A stretch of 64,000 nt of DNA, taken from contig QGVH01000002.1 of the NCBI GenBank assembly GCA_003242735.1, positions 186,001 to 250,000 on the forward strand, written 5' to 3'. Positions within the stretch are counted from its first letter, which is position 1; every line of letters begins with the position of its first letter. The stretch is from a bacterium (GTDB taxonomy: Bacteria; Gemmatimonadota; Gemmatimonadetes; Longimicrobiales; RSA9). This document shows positions 51,955 through 60,278 of this stretch, piece by piece. A program made the translations under genes and the position numbers. The notes beneath the pieces are model-generated. The model was not told the DNA's origin. It saw nothing but the letters and a program-made list of their open reading frames with translations, and did not search any database.

Positions 51955-52262
51955 CGCGGCCGGCACGGTCGGCACGGATGCGTGTTGGCGCAGGCAGCCC
52001 CGCCAGCCCCGGCGGCCGCGTCCAGGCGGGTCTGGCGGGAGCGACCGGCGCGGCGCCGCCTTCGTGAACCGGAGACGACGCGTGGGCGAGGGCGGCGGTG
52101 TGAGCCCCCACCCGCCGTTGCGCCCCCGTCGTGACGGGCCTGGCGAGGCCGCCGGGCGGGGTCCATGGCCGTCGTCGCCGTGGCGCCCGGGCCCCCGTGG
52201 GCGCTCAGGCCGTCCGGCGAGTCCCGGCCATCGACGCCCTGGCGCCCGCGCTCTCGCGAGTC

Positions 52263-52268
52263 TAGCTT
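52263..52268 (+). promoter_or_regulatory. possible leaderless -10 of the E1-alpha gene
   Basis: TAGCTT lies 7 bases before ATG 52276, with no Shine-Dalgarno sequence. The -35 (TGGCGC near 52240) is poor. The remainder of the 320-base spacer 51955-52275 shows nothing else. Confidence 0.35.
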
Positions 52269-52275
52269 TCGCTCC

Positions 52276-53415
52276 ATGCGCAGGTATCCGCCGTACGATC
52301 CGCCGGAATACGTCGCGTGGAAACCGGATCCCGCCCTGGTCGCCGAGTACCGCGACCGCGTGCGTGCGGACGCCGAGCGCCGCGCGGTCATCGAACGCCT
52401 CGACGAAGACGCCCTGCTCGCGCTGTACGCGGGCATGGTGCGCAACCGCCTGCACGACATCACGTTGAAGCGTTGGGTGCGGCAGGGCGTGATCTCGAAG
52501 GCGTGGCTGGGTACCGGCGAGGAAGCGGCGACCATCGGCGCGGTCCATGCGCTGGACCGGACGCGCGACGTCGTCGCTCCGATGATCCGCAACGCGGGCG
52601 CGTGCCACGAGATGGGGATGCCGGTCGAGGACATGCTGCGCGGCTACCTCGGCACGGCGGATGGCCCCAACGGCGGGCGCGACCTCCACATCGGCGATCT
52701 GAGCCGCGGGGTGCTGCAGCCCATCTCGCACGTCGGCGAGATGGTGCCGGTGATGGCCGGCGTCGCGCTCGCGTTCCGGAAGCGCGGCGAGCGGCGCGTC
52801 GCGCTGACCTGGGTCGGCGACGGATCCACCAAGACCGGCGCGTTCCACGAGGGGATCAACTTCGCCGCGGTGCAGCGCGTGCCCGCCATCTTCATCATCC
52901 AGAACAACCAGGTGGCGCTCGGCACACGGCTCGACCAGCACCAGGTCGGCGGCTTCGAGGCGTGGCCGCAGATGTACGGCGTCGTGGGCGCGTTCGCGGA
53001 CGGCAACAACGTGCTCGACGTCTACGCGGCGACCCGCCTCGCCGCGGACCGCGCGCGCGCCGGCGGCGGACCGACGCTGCTCGTCGTCGAGACGTTCCGC
53101 ATGGGCGGCCACGCCACGCACGACGAAGCGGAGGCGCGCGCCACGTTCGACCCCGCGCTGTTCGAGTACTGGGGCCGCCGCGACCCGATCGGGCTGTACG
53201 AGGAGTACCTGGTGGGCGAGGGCATCCCGCGCGAGCGGCTCGAAGCCATCGAGGCCGAGGTGACCGCCGAGGTCGAGCGCGCCGCCGAGCGTGCGCTCGC
53301 ATCCCGCGAGACCGCCCCCCCCGCCCCCGAGAGCGCTGAGTACGAGGGCGTGAGCGCCGGCGTCCGCCAGCCGGGTCTCGCCTGGCGCCTCGGGTCACGA
53401 CCCGGCCGCCGGTAA
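52276..53415 (+). CDS. thiamine-diphosphate-dependent 2-oxoacid dehydrogenase, E1 alpha subunit
   Basis: The 379-residue protein matches E1-alpha of pyruvate or branched-chain 2-oxoacid dehydrogenase. The thiamine-diphosphate motif GDGSTKTG starts at residue 181 and closes with IFIIQNN. Other landmarks are WLGTGEEAATIGAVHALD, GGRDLHIGD (usual GGSxH position) and FRMGGHATHDEAEA, the phosphorylation-loop region. The alpha subunit needs an E1-beta partner, but no beta, E2 or E3 gene is adjacent; the downstream spacer contains repeats. The C-terminal 40 residues are Pro/Glu/Arg-rich. The substrate (pyruvate versus branched-chain) cannot be set from this protein alone. Confidence 0.88.
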   Translation: MRRYPPYDPPEYVAWKPDPALVAEYRDRVRADAERRAVIERLDEDALLALYAGMVRNRLHDITLKRWVRQGVISKAWLGTGEEAATIGAVHALDRTRDVVAPMIRNAGACHEMGMPVEDMLRGYLGTADGPNGGRDLHIGDLSRGVLQPISHVGEMVPVMAGVALAFRKRGERRVALTWVGDGSTKTGAFHEGINFAAVQRVPAIFIIQNNQVALGTRLDQHQVGGFEAWPQMYGVVGAFADGNNVLDVYAATRLAADRARAGGGPTLLVVETFRMGGHATHDEAEARATFDPALFEYWGRRDPIGLYEEYLVGEGIPRERLEAIEAEVTAEVERAAERALASRETAPPAPESAEYEGVSAGVRQPGLAWRLGSRPGRR

Positions 53416-53544
53416 TCCGCCTCCGCACAACCCTCCGTCCTTGGTCCGGGCCGGCCTCTCGCCCCCGGCCGCCTTCCGGGCCCGGGTGTGCGATCGCCGA
53501 GCGCTGCGTACGTCCATCGTCGCGAAGCCGAGCGGCGGTGCGAT

Positions 53545-53690
53545 GGAAGTTCACCGCGTCGGGAACGGCCAACTTCCAAGGCTCGCGGCCTGCCCGGCGA
53601 CGAAGGGGGGCCTTTGCCGCGTGTGGCGCGGCTGATCGCCATGGTGCCGGCTCCGCGAGGCGACGAGGTGGGAACTTTGCCGCGTACCCG
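53545..53690. repeat. dispersed imperfect-hairpin repeats, cluster 3
   Basis: GGAAGTTCACCG (53545-53556) pairs with CGGCCAACTTCC (53566-53577), 10 of 12 positions with a 9-base loop. Further arms are CCTTTGCCGCG (53611-53621) and GGAACTTTGCCGCG (53671-53684). These match the arms of the clusters near 44.2 and 46.0 kb. The 53416-53836 spacer has no supported gene. Confidence 0.65.
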
Positions 53691-53836
53691 CTGCGGTTCG
53701 CGGCCCGCAGGCAGTCGCGTCCGGGCAGACGGTCGCATCCGGGTCGAGGGGCGGGCGCCCACGGCCCGGGGGAACCGGCCGTGGTACGCTTCTTCCCGCA
53801 CTGGGCCAGGTGGTCCTGTTGGCGGTGCGGAGGCCC

Positions 53837-54964
53837 ATGGGCGGAAGCGACTTCCCTGTCGGGGTCGAGGAAGAGTACCAGGTCGTGGATCCCGAGACCG
53901 GTGCGCTGAGGGGCCGTGCGCCGGCGCTGCTGCTGGCGGCAGGCGGGCTGGCGAAGGCGGAGTTCCAGCGCACGATCGTGGAGGTGGCGGGCCCGGTGTG
54001 CGCGACTGCGGCGGAGGCGGGGCAGCGGGCGGCGGAAGGTCGCGCGGCGCTGGCCCGCATCGCGGAGGCGCAGGGGGTGACCATCGCCGCGGCGGGCCTG
54101 CACCCCGTGGGCGCCTACCCGACGTCGCAGGTGACGGACGAGCCGCGGTACCGGGAGCTGGCGCGGACCGGCGGTCCGCAGATGCGCGACCTCCACATCT
54201 TCGGCATGCACATCCACGTGGGCGTGCCGGATCTCGAGACCGCCGTCCGCGCCATGGCCGGCGCAACGCCGTACACGCCGCACCTGCTCGCCCTGTGTGC
54301 CAGCTCGCCGTTCTACCGCAGCGAGGACACGGGCTTCGCCAGCTACCGCACGATCATCCGCGACACGTTCCCCGAGGTCGGGCAGGCACCGCCGATGAGC
54401 GGCGCGGCGGAGTACCGGAAGCTCGTGCGGCTGCTCGCGGGCAAGGAGTGCGACGAGCGGGAGCGGTGCCCCATCTCGTGGGACATCCGCCCCAGTTCGC
54501 GCTACCCGACGCTCGAGTTCCGCTTTTTCGACGTCTGCCCGTGGGTCGAGGACGTGGCGGTGCTGGCCGCGTTCGCGCGGGCGCTGACCGCGATGTACGG
54601 CGACCGTCCGCCGCCGCAGCGATCGGGCACCGAGCTGCAGCTCATGCGCGAGAACCGCTGGCGCGCCGCACGCTACGGGCTGGAGGCGCGCTTCTTCCGG
54701 CTGGACCCGGTCACGGGCGAGCAGCGTCCGGCCCGGGACCAGATCCGCGCCCTTGCCGAACGGCTGCTGCCGCTGGCCGAGCGGCTCGGCGATGAAGCTG
54801 CGCTGGCGGGCGTCGAGCGCATCCTGCAACGGGGCAACGCGGCCGCGGCGATGCGCGCCGTGCTCCGGCGCGAGGGCTCGTTCCCGGCGGTGACGCGCTG
54901 GGTGGCGGAGCAGACGGTGGGGAGCGCCAGGGCGGCGGTGGAGCGCCGCCTCCGTGCCGCCTGA
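53837..54964 (+). CDS. carboxylate-amine ligase of the GCS2 (YbdK-like) family
   Basis: The 375-residue enzyme belongs to glutamate-cysteine ligase family 2. Motifs are FPVGVEEEYQVVDPETGAL at the start (acidic metal and substrate residues), HIFGMHIHVGVPD, and SSRYPTLEFRFFDVCPWVED, then MRENRWRAARYGL. Members make gamma-glutamylcysteine or join other carboxylates and amines using ATP; with no glutathione synthetase gene nearby the product is uncertain. ATG 53837 is chosen with GGAGG close upstream; GTG 53825 is possible. The stop lies inside a palindrome shared with the convergent Nudix gene. Confidence 0.9.
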   Translation: MGGSDFPVGVEEEYQVVDPETGALRGRAPALLLAAGGLAKAEFQRTIVEVAGPVCATAAEAGQRAAEGRAALARIAEAQGVTIAAAGLHPVGAYPTSQVTDEPRYRELARTGGPQMRDLHIFGMHIHVGVPDLETAVRAMAGATPYTPHLLALCASSPFYRSEDTGFASYRTIIRDTFPEVGQAPPMSGAAEYRKLVRLLAGKECDERERCPISWDIRPSSRYPTLEFRFFDVCPWVEDVAVLAAFARALTAMYGDRPPPQRSGTELQLMRENRWRAARYGLEARFFRLDPVTGEQRPARDQIRALAERLLPLAERLGDEAALAGVERILQRGNAAAAMRAVLRREGSFPAVTRWVAEQTVGSARAAVERRLRAA

Positions 54965-54977
54965 GGCCGGGCCTCAG
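54961..54977. terminator. palindrome holding the stop codons of both convergent genes
   Basis: CTGAGGC-CGG-GCCTCAG is a perfect inverted repeat. It contains the TGA of the + ligase gene (54962-54964) and the TGA of the - Nudix gene (54976-54974). It may act as a compact bidirectional terminator; there is no T-run. Confidence 0.45.
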
Positions 54978-55576
54978 AGCCCGCACTCCTCCGCGATCCG
55001 CATGAAGTGCGTCAGGATCCGGTGGGTCAGCCCCCAGATCACGTGTTCGCCGTAGCGCAGCGATGGGAAGGCGCGGCGCTCGCCGCTTTCCAGCTCGATC
55101 AGGATCTCGCTGACGGCTCCTGGGTCGCGCAGCGCGTCGAGGGGGACCCAGAGCGCGGCCTCGACCTCGCGTGGGTCGGGCACGGCGGTCGTGTCCGGCG
55201 CGACGCCGAGGACGAACGGCGCGATGATGATGGGCGGCAGCCGTGGGTTGGTGGGCTCGACTTCATCCAGGGCTCCGAGCAGCCGGCCGATCCGCGCCAG
55301 GGGGACGGCGGTCTCCTCTGCGGTCTCCCGCATGGCGGTGGCGAGCAGATCCTCGTCCTCGGGGTGACGGCGGCCGCCGGGGAGCGCAATGTGGCCGGAC
55401 CACGGATCCGACTCGTGTTCGGCACGCTTGATGAGGAGCAGCTCGAGCGACTCCCTGGGTCGCAGGACGAGCGCGACGGCGGCCTCGATGGTGTGCGGGG
55501 TGCGAGGGACGCGCGCCGCGGGGCGTCGCTCCAGCGCGCCGCGGAGCAGCGCCAGACGGGGGTCGTCGACTACCAT
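54974..55576 (-). CDS. Nudix hydrolase, CoA pyrophosphatase-like
   Basis: The 200-residue protein has a Nudix box beginning GGRRHPEDEDLLATAMRETA near residue 68, with the REtaEE metal ligands at 83-88. It is preceded by the DPWSGHIALPGG segment that marks the CoA/short-nucleotide pyrophosphatase (NudL/YeaB) subgroup. It should cleave CoA or acyl-CoA disulfide-type substrates to 4'-phosphopantetheine and 3',5'-ADP, as a clean-up enzyme. ATG 55576 has no ribosome site and a leaderless-type promoter. It ends 9 bases from the convergent ligase gene. Confidence 0.9.
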   Translation of the reverse strand: MVVDDPRLALLRGALERRPAARVPRTPHTIEAAVALVLRPRESLELLLIKRAEHESDPWSGHIALPGGRRHPEDEDLLATAMRETAEETAVPLARIGRLLGALDEVEPTNPRLPPIIIAPFVLGVAPDTTAVPDPREVEAALWVPLDALRDPGAVSEILIELESGERRAFPSLRYGEHVIWGLTHRILTHFMRIAEECGL

Positions 55577-55582
55577 ACGCGT

Positions 55583-55611
55583 AGACTACCCCCGAGTCGG
55601 GGCCACGGCAA
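55583..55611 (-). promoter_or_regulatory. leaderless-type promoter of the Nudix gene
   Basis: On the minus strand TTGCCG (55611-55606), 17 bases, TAGTCT (55588-55583), then 6 bases to ATG 55576. Confidence 0.5.
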
Positions 55612-55659
55612 CGCCGGGGCTGCGTGGGAGCATCCAAACGTCCGGCGTGTACCATCGGT

Positions 55660-55977
55660 ATGACCCGTAGGAACGGAACGAAAGGGGAGCGCCGCCGCGC
55701 CAGGATCCTGAGGCGGGACGCGTACCGTTGCGTCTACTGCGGCGTCGTGCTGCCCGCCGAGGAGCTCACGCTGGATCACGTGCAGCCGAAGGTGAAGGGC
55801 GGCGATGATTCGGACGGCAACGTCGTCGCCTGCTGCCGGAGCTGCAACACCCGGAAGGGCGGGCGCGCCGCGTGGGAGTTCCTGGCGCGGCGGCCCGTGC
55901 AGCGCGAGAACTTCCTGCGGTTCGCCACCGCGGTCTGGCCGCGGCTGCGTCAGGCGGTGATCGACGCGGCGAAGTAG
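55660..55977 (+). CDS. small HNH endonuclease
   Basis: The 105-residue protein is almost entirely an HNH nuclease domain: RILRRDAYRCVYCG with the zinc pair Cys24/Cys27, TLDHVQPKVKGGDD with Asp39-His40, then NVVACCRSCN with the second zinc pair Cys59/Cys62. It resembles free-standing HNH proteins found singly in many genomes; whether it repairs, restricts or moves DNA is unknown. There is no intron, phage or restriction gene beside it. ATG 55660 is preferred over an upstream in-frame GTG because it begins the conserved basic helix. It diverges from the Nudix gene. Confidence 0.87.
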   Translation: MTRRNGTKGERRRARILRRDAYRCVYCGVVLPAEELTLDHVQPKVKGGDDSDGNVVACCRSCNTRKGGRAAWEFLARRPVQRENFLRFATAVWPRLRQAVIDAAK

Positions 55978-56117
55978 CCCGCCGGCGCCCGTTGCGTCCC
56001 GCGGCGCTCGCTGCGAGATTCGAGGGCGAGCGCCACGCGCGGTCCACTCCGCAGCGCCCCTCTCGCGCGGTTCGTTCCTCCGTTCCGGCCCTCCGGCCGC
56101 CCGGTTTGGTCGTTTCG

Positions 56118-58511
56118 ATGAAGCGTCGTCGTGCTCCCGCGCTCCTGCTGCTGCTGGCCCTGCTGGGGTCTGCGGTCGCGTCGTGCGGCAGCAGCGGCCG
56201 CTCGGCGCTCCGGCCGGACGTGCAGCGGGAGCTGGCGCAAGGCCGTGACTACGCGCACCACCTCATTGCAGCGGGCCGCGACGGCACGTTGACGGACCAG
56301 GAGGTGATCGCTCTCGGCTACCTCGAGCGGCTCCGCCTGGGCCTGGGCAGCCCGTTCCGGCTGATCGACTACGCGCTGCACGATCCCCGACTGGACGCCT
56401 CCACGCGGACCCGGCTCGGCTGGGCCTTGCTCGCGCGCACCCTCGATGGCGCCACCTACGAGGTGGATGCGTCCACCCTCGACCGGGCGGGCGCGGCCTG
56501 GCCCGGCCTGCGGGCGCGGGTGGGCCCGCACCATCTCGAGCTGATCACGAGCGCGGTGAGCGAGGCGCGGGATCCCCGCGGCGGCGAGCTGGCCGTGCGG
56601 CTCGCTTACCTGCTCGCCCAGGCGGAAGGCAGTGTGAGCCGCCAGGCGCCGGAGCTCGCGGCCCAGGTCGCTGCATTGGTGCGGGACCGCGAGCTCGCCC
56701 GCGCGGACGCGCTGCGGCTGCTGCTCGCGGCGCAGGCCGCGGACGCCGACCCGCTCGAGCTGATCCCTGCGTGGCGCGCCGGCCGCCGTTTCCAGGTCGA
56801 ACGCCCGCCGCTCGAGCCGCTGCCTGCCCGGGAGGAGGAGAAGGCAGCCGAGCTGGCCCCCCGCCTGGCCGCTGGCTTGCGGGCCCTCGGCCCCCGACTC
56901 GCGGACGCGTCGCCCCGGCCGGCATCGCCGCCGGCGTCCCTGCTGGCGCGGCCCGCCGCGCAGCGTCTCGCCGAGCTGGCGGACTCGCTGAACGCGCCAC
57001 CCCAGACGCCCGTCGTGCTCGCGGTGGACGTGCGGCGCCGCGAGCTGCTGGACGTGCCCGGGCTCACGCCGGCGGCCACCGGCGCGCGCGAGCGCTTCTT
57101 CAAGAACGCGCGCAACGAAGAACGGTTCGCCGCCGAGTACGCGTTGCTCCTCGCCGACGACCCGACCGCCGCGCCGACGCTCTCGCGGAGCGCGCTGGCC
57201 GCCGCCGTCGCGTTGCGTGCGTATGCGCAGGAGGAGGTGTGGTTCCCGGGCTTCGGCGGGCCGACCACCCGCGAGCTGGAGGAGCGCTTCGGCCTCGCCG
57301 CGGTGCGGTTCGACCCCGATGTGCCCTCGTCGTGGCGGCCGTACTTCCGCCGTATGCTGGCCCAGTCGCTGGCCGACCTCCAGCGCGTGCTGCCCGCCCT
57401 GGACACGCGGGGCCTGCGCGTCCACTTCGGCAAGAGCCCGGGGCGGGACGCCACGCTCGCGCTCCACGACCCCTCGCGCCGCACCGTCTACCTGCCGCCC
57501 GCGACCGGGGCCGGCACCCTCGCGCACGAGATCGCGCACGACCTGGACTGGCAGGCCGCGCTCAAGCGCTACCGCGTCCGCGGCGACTACGCCACGGACC
57601 GCGCCACGCGCCGTCGCACCGACCGCCTCGCCGCGTCCGTGCAGGGCCTCAGCCGCGCCACGCTGCTCGCGCCCGAGCCCGGCGACCCCACGCCGCCGCT
57701 GCACGCGCGCCGGCCCGCGGAGGTCTTCGCGCGCAGCATCGACTGGTTCGTCGTCGTCTCCCTCGCCCGGGAGGGACGCATCAACGGCTATCTCTCCTCG
57801 GTACAGGACGACGTCATCACGGGCTACGGCACCGTGACGCCGCCGGACGTGACCGGCACCGCCGGCGCGGCGCTCATCGCGATCCTCGACGAGGTCGCGC
57901 CCGTGCACCCCGAGACGCGCGAGCGATACCTGCACGCGTACGGCCCCGCACGCGCGCCGACGGCGTACGACCTCGTGCGTCGGGTCCTCGAGGCGATCCC
58001 CCCCGACGAGCCGGTCGGGAGCACCACCCTCGCCAGCGCCGAGCAGCGCCGGGGGCCGTTCGTCCCCGATGCGTTCGAAGAGGATCCCATCCGCCTCGAC
58101 GCGCTGGCCGCCAGCGAGCGGAAGTTCGCCGCCATCGAGGCCTCGCGGGACACCGCGTTCGCCGCGATCGACGCGTGGGTGTGCGGTGCGCCCGCCGCCG
58201 CCTACGACCGCGCGCTCGAGGCCGCGCGGCGCCGCCTCGTCGCCAGGGCCGCGGCTGCGGCCGGCCGGGGCATCGCCCTCGAGTCCGCCGCGCTGCTGGC
58301 GGGTGAGGATGGGAGACGCCGCGTCGCACGCCAGTTCTTCGGCGCGCCGTGGCCCTCCGCGGACGTGGACTCCACCACCAGCGCGCTGCTGGACCGACTC
58401 GTCGAGCGCGCCAGCGAGCTCGGCGCCGCACGCGTCGACGACGGCGGCGGCCGGTTCGACCTGCACGCCCCTCCCGTCTACTGCGCGCTGGGGCCCCTGG
58501 CCATGCGGTGA
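56118..58511 (+). CDS. large lipoprotein with an HExxH zinc-peptidase motif
   Basis: I do not recognise this 797-residue protein as a named family. It has a lipobox SAVASC with Cys23, then about 430 residues of Ala/Leu/Arg-rich helices (TPR-like in places). Next comes a short metallopeptidase-like segment, LAHEIAHDLDW, with His470, Glu471, His474 and Asp477, the HExxHxxD pattern of zincin peptidases. Beside it are RTVYLPPATGAGTL and, later, ARSIDWFVVVSLAREGRING. The C-terminal 200 residues are again helical. It is likely outer-membrane-anchored and periplasmic. Protease activity is inferred from the motif only. No operon partner is seen. Confidence 0.78.
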   Translation: MKRRRAPALLLLLALLGSAVASCGSSGRSALRPDVQRELAQGRDYAHHLIAAGRDGTLTDQEVIALGYLERLRLGLGSPFRLIDYALHDPRLDASTRTRLGWALLARTLDGATYEVDASTLDRAGAAWPGLRARVGPHHLELITSAVSEARDPRGGELAVRLAYLLAQAEGSVSRQAPELAAQVAALVRDRELARADALRLLLAAQAADADPLELIPAWRAGRRFQVERPPLEPLPAREEEKAAELAPRLAAGLRALGPRLADASPRPASPPASLLARPAAQRLAELADSLNAPPQTPVVLAVDVRRRELLDVPGLTPAATGARERFFKNARNEERFAAEYALLLADDPTAAPTLSRSALAAAVALRAYAQEEVWFPGFGGPTTRELEERFGLAAVRFDPDVPSSWRPYFRRMLAQSLADLQRVLPALDTRGLRVHFGKSPGRDATLALHDPSRRTVYLPPATGAGTLAHEIAHDLDWQAALKRYRVRGDYATDRATRRRTDRLAASVQGLSRATLLAPEPGDPTPPLHARRPAEVFARSIDWFVVVSLAREGRINGYLSSVQDDVITGYGTVTPPDVTGTAGAALIAILDEVAPVHPETRERYLHAYGPARAPTAYDLVRRVLEAIPPDEPVGSTTLASAEQRRGPFVPDAFEEDPIRLDALAASERKFAAIEASRDTAFAAIDAWVCGAPAAAYDRALEAARRRLVARAAAAAGRGIALESAALLAGEDGRRRVARQFFGAPWPSADVDSTTSALLDRLVERASELGAARVDDGGGRFDLHAPPVYCALGPLAMR

Positions 58512-58622
58512 TGACGGTGGAGGCGGAGCGGGACCGGTCCCGGTGATGATGGGGAGGGCACGGCGCGACCCGCCCCGTGGGCAGGAGCGGAACCGCGCAG
58601 CGCCGGAGAGGAGGGCCCTCGG

Positions 58623-59516
58623 TCAGTGCGGCGCACCCAGCAGCGGCTCCAGGCGCTCGGCCAGCACCTGCTCTTCCAGCCGCGCGCCGATCCGCTGGGC
58701 CAGGTCCAGACCGAGCCGATACGCACGCTCCGCCATCCGGACATCCCGCTGCCGCAGGCGGATGTCGCCGAACAGCCGCAGGCACTCCACTCGCCGCCAA
58801 TGGTTCCCCGCGACCGTGAAGTAGCCGAGGGCGGTCGAGGCGAGGTCTTCGGCGCGGCGGAAGTCCTGGATGAGGAGGCGGCACTCGGCGGCGTTGAAGG
58901 TCGCCATCGCCACCAGTTCCAGGTCGTCCACCCGTTGCGCCAGGAGCAGCGCCTCGTCGAGGTGGGACATCGCCCGGTCGGTCTCCCCGTTCATCATCGC
59001 GGCCCGGCCCCGGTTCGTGAGCGCGGCCGCCACGCCCCGCCGGACGCCGGCGCGCTCGAAGCACTCCTGCGCCTGCTCGAAGAGGGTTTCCGCCGCTGTG
59101 AAGTCCTCCTGGCTCGCGTTGGTGACTCCCAGGTTAAGGAGGGCGAGCCCGCGGATGCTGGCCGTCTGGGTGAGAGCCAGGACCTCAAGGAAAACGGACC
59201 TGGCCCGCTGGAGATCGCCCCGCACGAGCCAGACTGCACCTTGCGAAACGAGGGCGTCGGTAAAAAGGTCGGTGAGGCCGAAACTTTGTGCGAGGTATGC
59301 GCTTTCGCGTGCGCGTTCGAGGGCGGCGTCCCACTCGCACCGCGACCGCAAAACATCTGATTCACGGCGCAGGGCCTCGGCCCGGACGGCAGGCTCAGAT
59401 GCCGTTGCAGCAGTGCGGTAGCACTCCAGTGCCCGATCGTATAACGCCAGACGTTCCAGCAAGACGCCCTGAGCGAGGAGCTCGACTCCGGAGTGACCGT
59501 CTTCCGGCATACGCAT
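58623..59516 (-). CDS. tetratricopeptide-repeat protein
   Basis: The 297-residue protein is built of TPR-like helical pairs across nearly its whole length: LLERLALYDRALECYRTAAT, VWLVRGDLQRARSVFLEVL, QEDFTAAETLFEQAQECFER, RLFGDIRLRQRDVRMAERAY. It has no signal peptide, membrane segment, helix-turn-helix or enzymatic domain. Proteins of this type are scaffolds or regulators, often split from MalT/BTAD-like regulators. ATG 59516 begins MRMPEDGHSG; an in-frame start at 59600 would overlap the divergent lipoprotein gene. Regulation is not evident. Confidence 0.8.
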   Translation of the reverse strand: MRMPEDGHSGVELLAQGVLLERLALYDRALECYRTAATASEPAVRAEALRRESDVLRSRCEWDAALERARESAYLAQSFGLTDLFTDALVSQGAVWLVRGDLQRARSVFLEVLALTQTASIRGLALLNLGVTNASQEDFTAAETLFEQAQECFERAGVRRGVAAALTNRGRAAMMNGETDRAMSHLDEALLLAQRVDDLELVAMATFNAAECRLLIQDFRRAEDLASTALGYFTVAGNHWRRVECLRLFGDIRLRQRDVRMAERAYRLGLDLAQRIGARLEEQVLAERLEPLLGAPH

Positions 59517-59587
59517 TGCCGTCCCGGATTCGTCGCAGGAGGAATCCCCTGAGACCCTCTCAACGTGCCCCAAGCTAAGGAGGAACC

Positions 59588-60142
59588 GTGAGCCGCTCAA
59601 GGGACTTGATGACGAGCCTGATGGTGGCGGCGGGGGTCACTGCGTTCGTTCTGGTGGGCTGCCAGGACGAGCGGGAGAACGCATCGCCGGTGGAGCCCGT
59701 CCAGGCCGACCTGGCGGTCAGTCCCCAGGCGCTCCTGGCGAGGCGCCTGGCCTGTCCGAGCGGGGAGGAGCGGTCCGTGCGCGCCGAGATCGGACCCAAC
59801 GGCGGCACGGTGGCGCTCGGCGGCCATGCCGTGTTCTTCCCGCCGGGTGCGGTCCGCGAGCCGGTTCAGGTGACGCTCTCGGTGCCGGCGTCCCCGCACG
59901 TCGAGCTGGACGTCCGGGTGAACGGCCGGGAACACTACCGCCTCGCGCGGCCGGTCCTCGTGACCATGAGCTACGATCGCTGCGGCGTCCTCTTCCCGGC
60001 CGGCGGTCGAAAGACGGTCTGGTACTACGATCGCTCCACCGAACGGCTGCTCGAGGAGATGCCGACTCTGGACAACCCGGCAACGCGGTCCGTCAGCTTC
60101 GTGACGAACCACTTCTCGGGGTGGGTGATCATCACGGGGTGA
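59588..60142 (+). CDS. lipoprotein with a ZU5-like domain
   Basis: The 184-residue protein has a lipobox FVLVGC (Cys25), a short linker, and one beta-rich domain with GPNGGTVALGGHAVFFPPGA followed by VQVTLSVPASPHVEL. The glycine/PPGA pattern is that of ZU5-like domains found in surface and receptor proteins. Two cysteines (LACPSG and YDRCGV) could form a disulfide. GTG 59588 has a perfect AGGAGG at 59578-59583. It is divergent from the TPR gene and followed by a strong hairpin. A binding or structural envelope role is inferred. Confidence 0.8.
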   Translation: MSRSRDLMTSLMVAAGVTAFVLVGCQDERENASPVEPVQADLAVSPQALLARRLACPSGEERSVRAEIGPNGGTVALGGHAVFFPPGAVREPVQVTLSVPASPHVELDVRVNGREHYRLARPVLVTMSYDRCGVLFPAGGRKTVWYYDRSTERLLEEMPTLDNPATRSVSFVTNHFSGWVIITG

Positions 60143-60164
60143 CATCGGCCGGGCTGGCGGGAGG

Positions 60165-60194
60165 GCCCCGGGCGGCGCCAAGGCCGCCCGGGGC
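60165..60194 (+). terminator. hairpin terminator after the ZU5-like lipoprotein gene
   Basis: A perfect 12-bp stem (GCCCCGGGCGGC at 60165-60176, complement at 60183-60194) with a GCCAAG loop, followed by TCGTTCGTCT. Confidence 0.65.
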
Positions 60195-60278
60195 TCGTTC
60201 GTCTGGCCCGGCAGGAGCACGCCGCGGTGCCCGGTCAGAGGCGAACGAGGGGATGGAGCACCGTCGCCCCGCCTCCCT

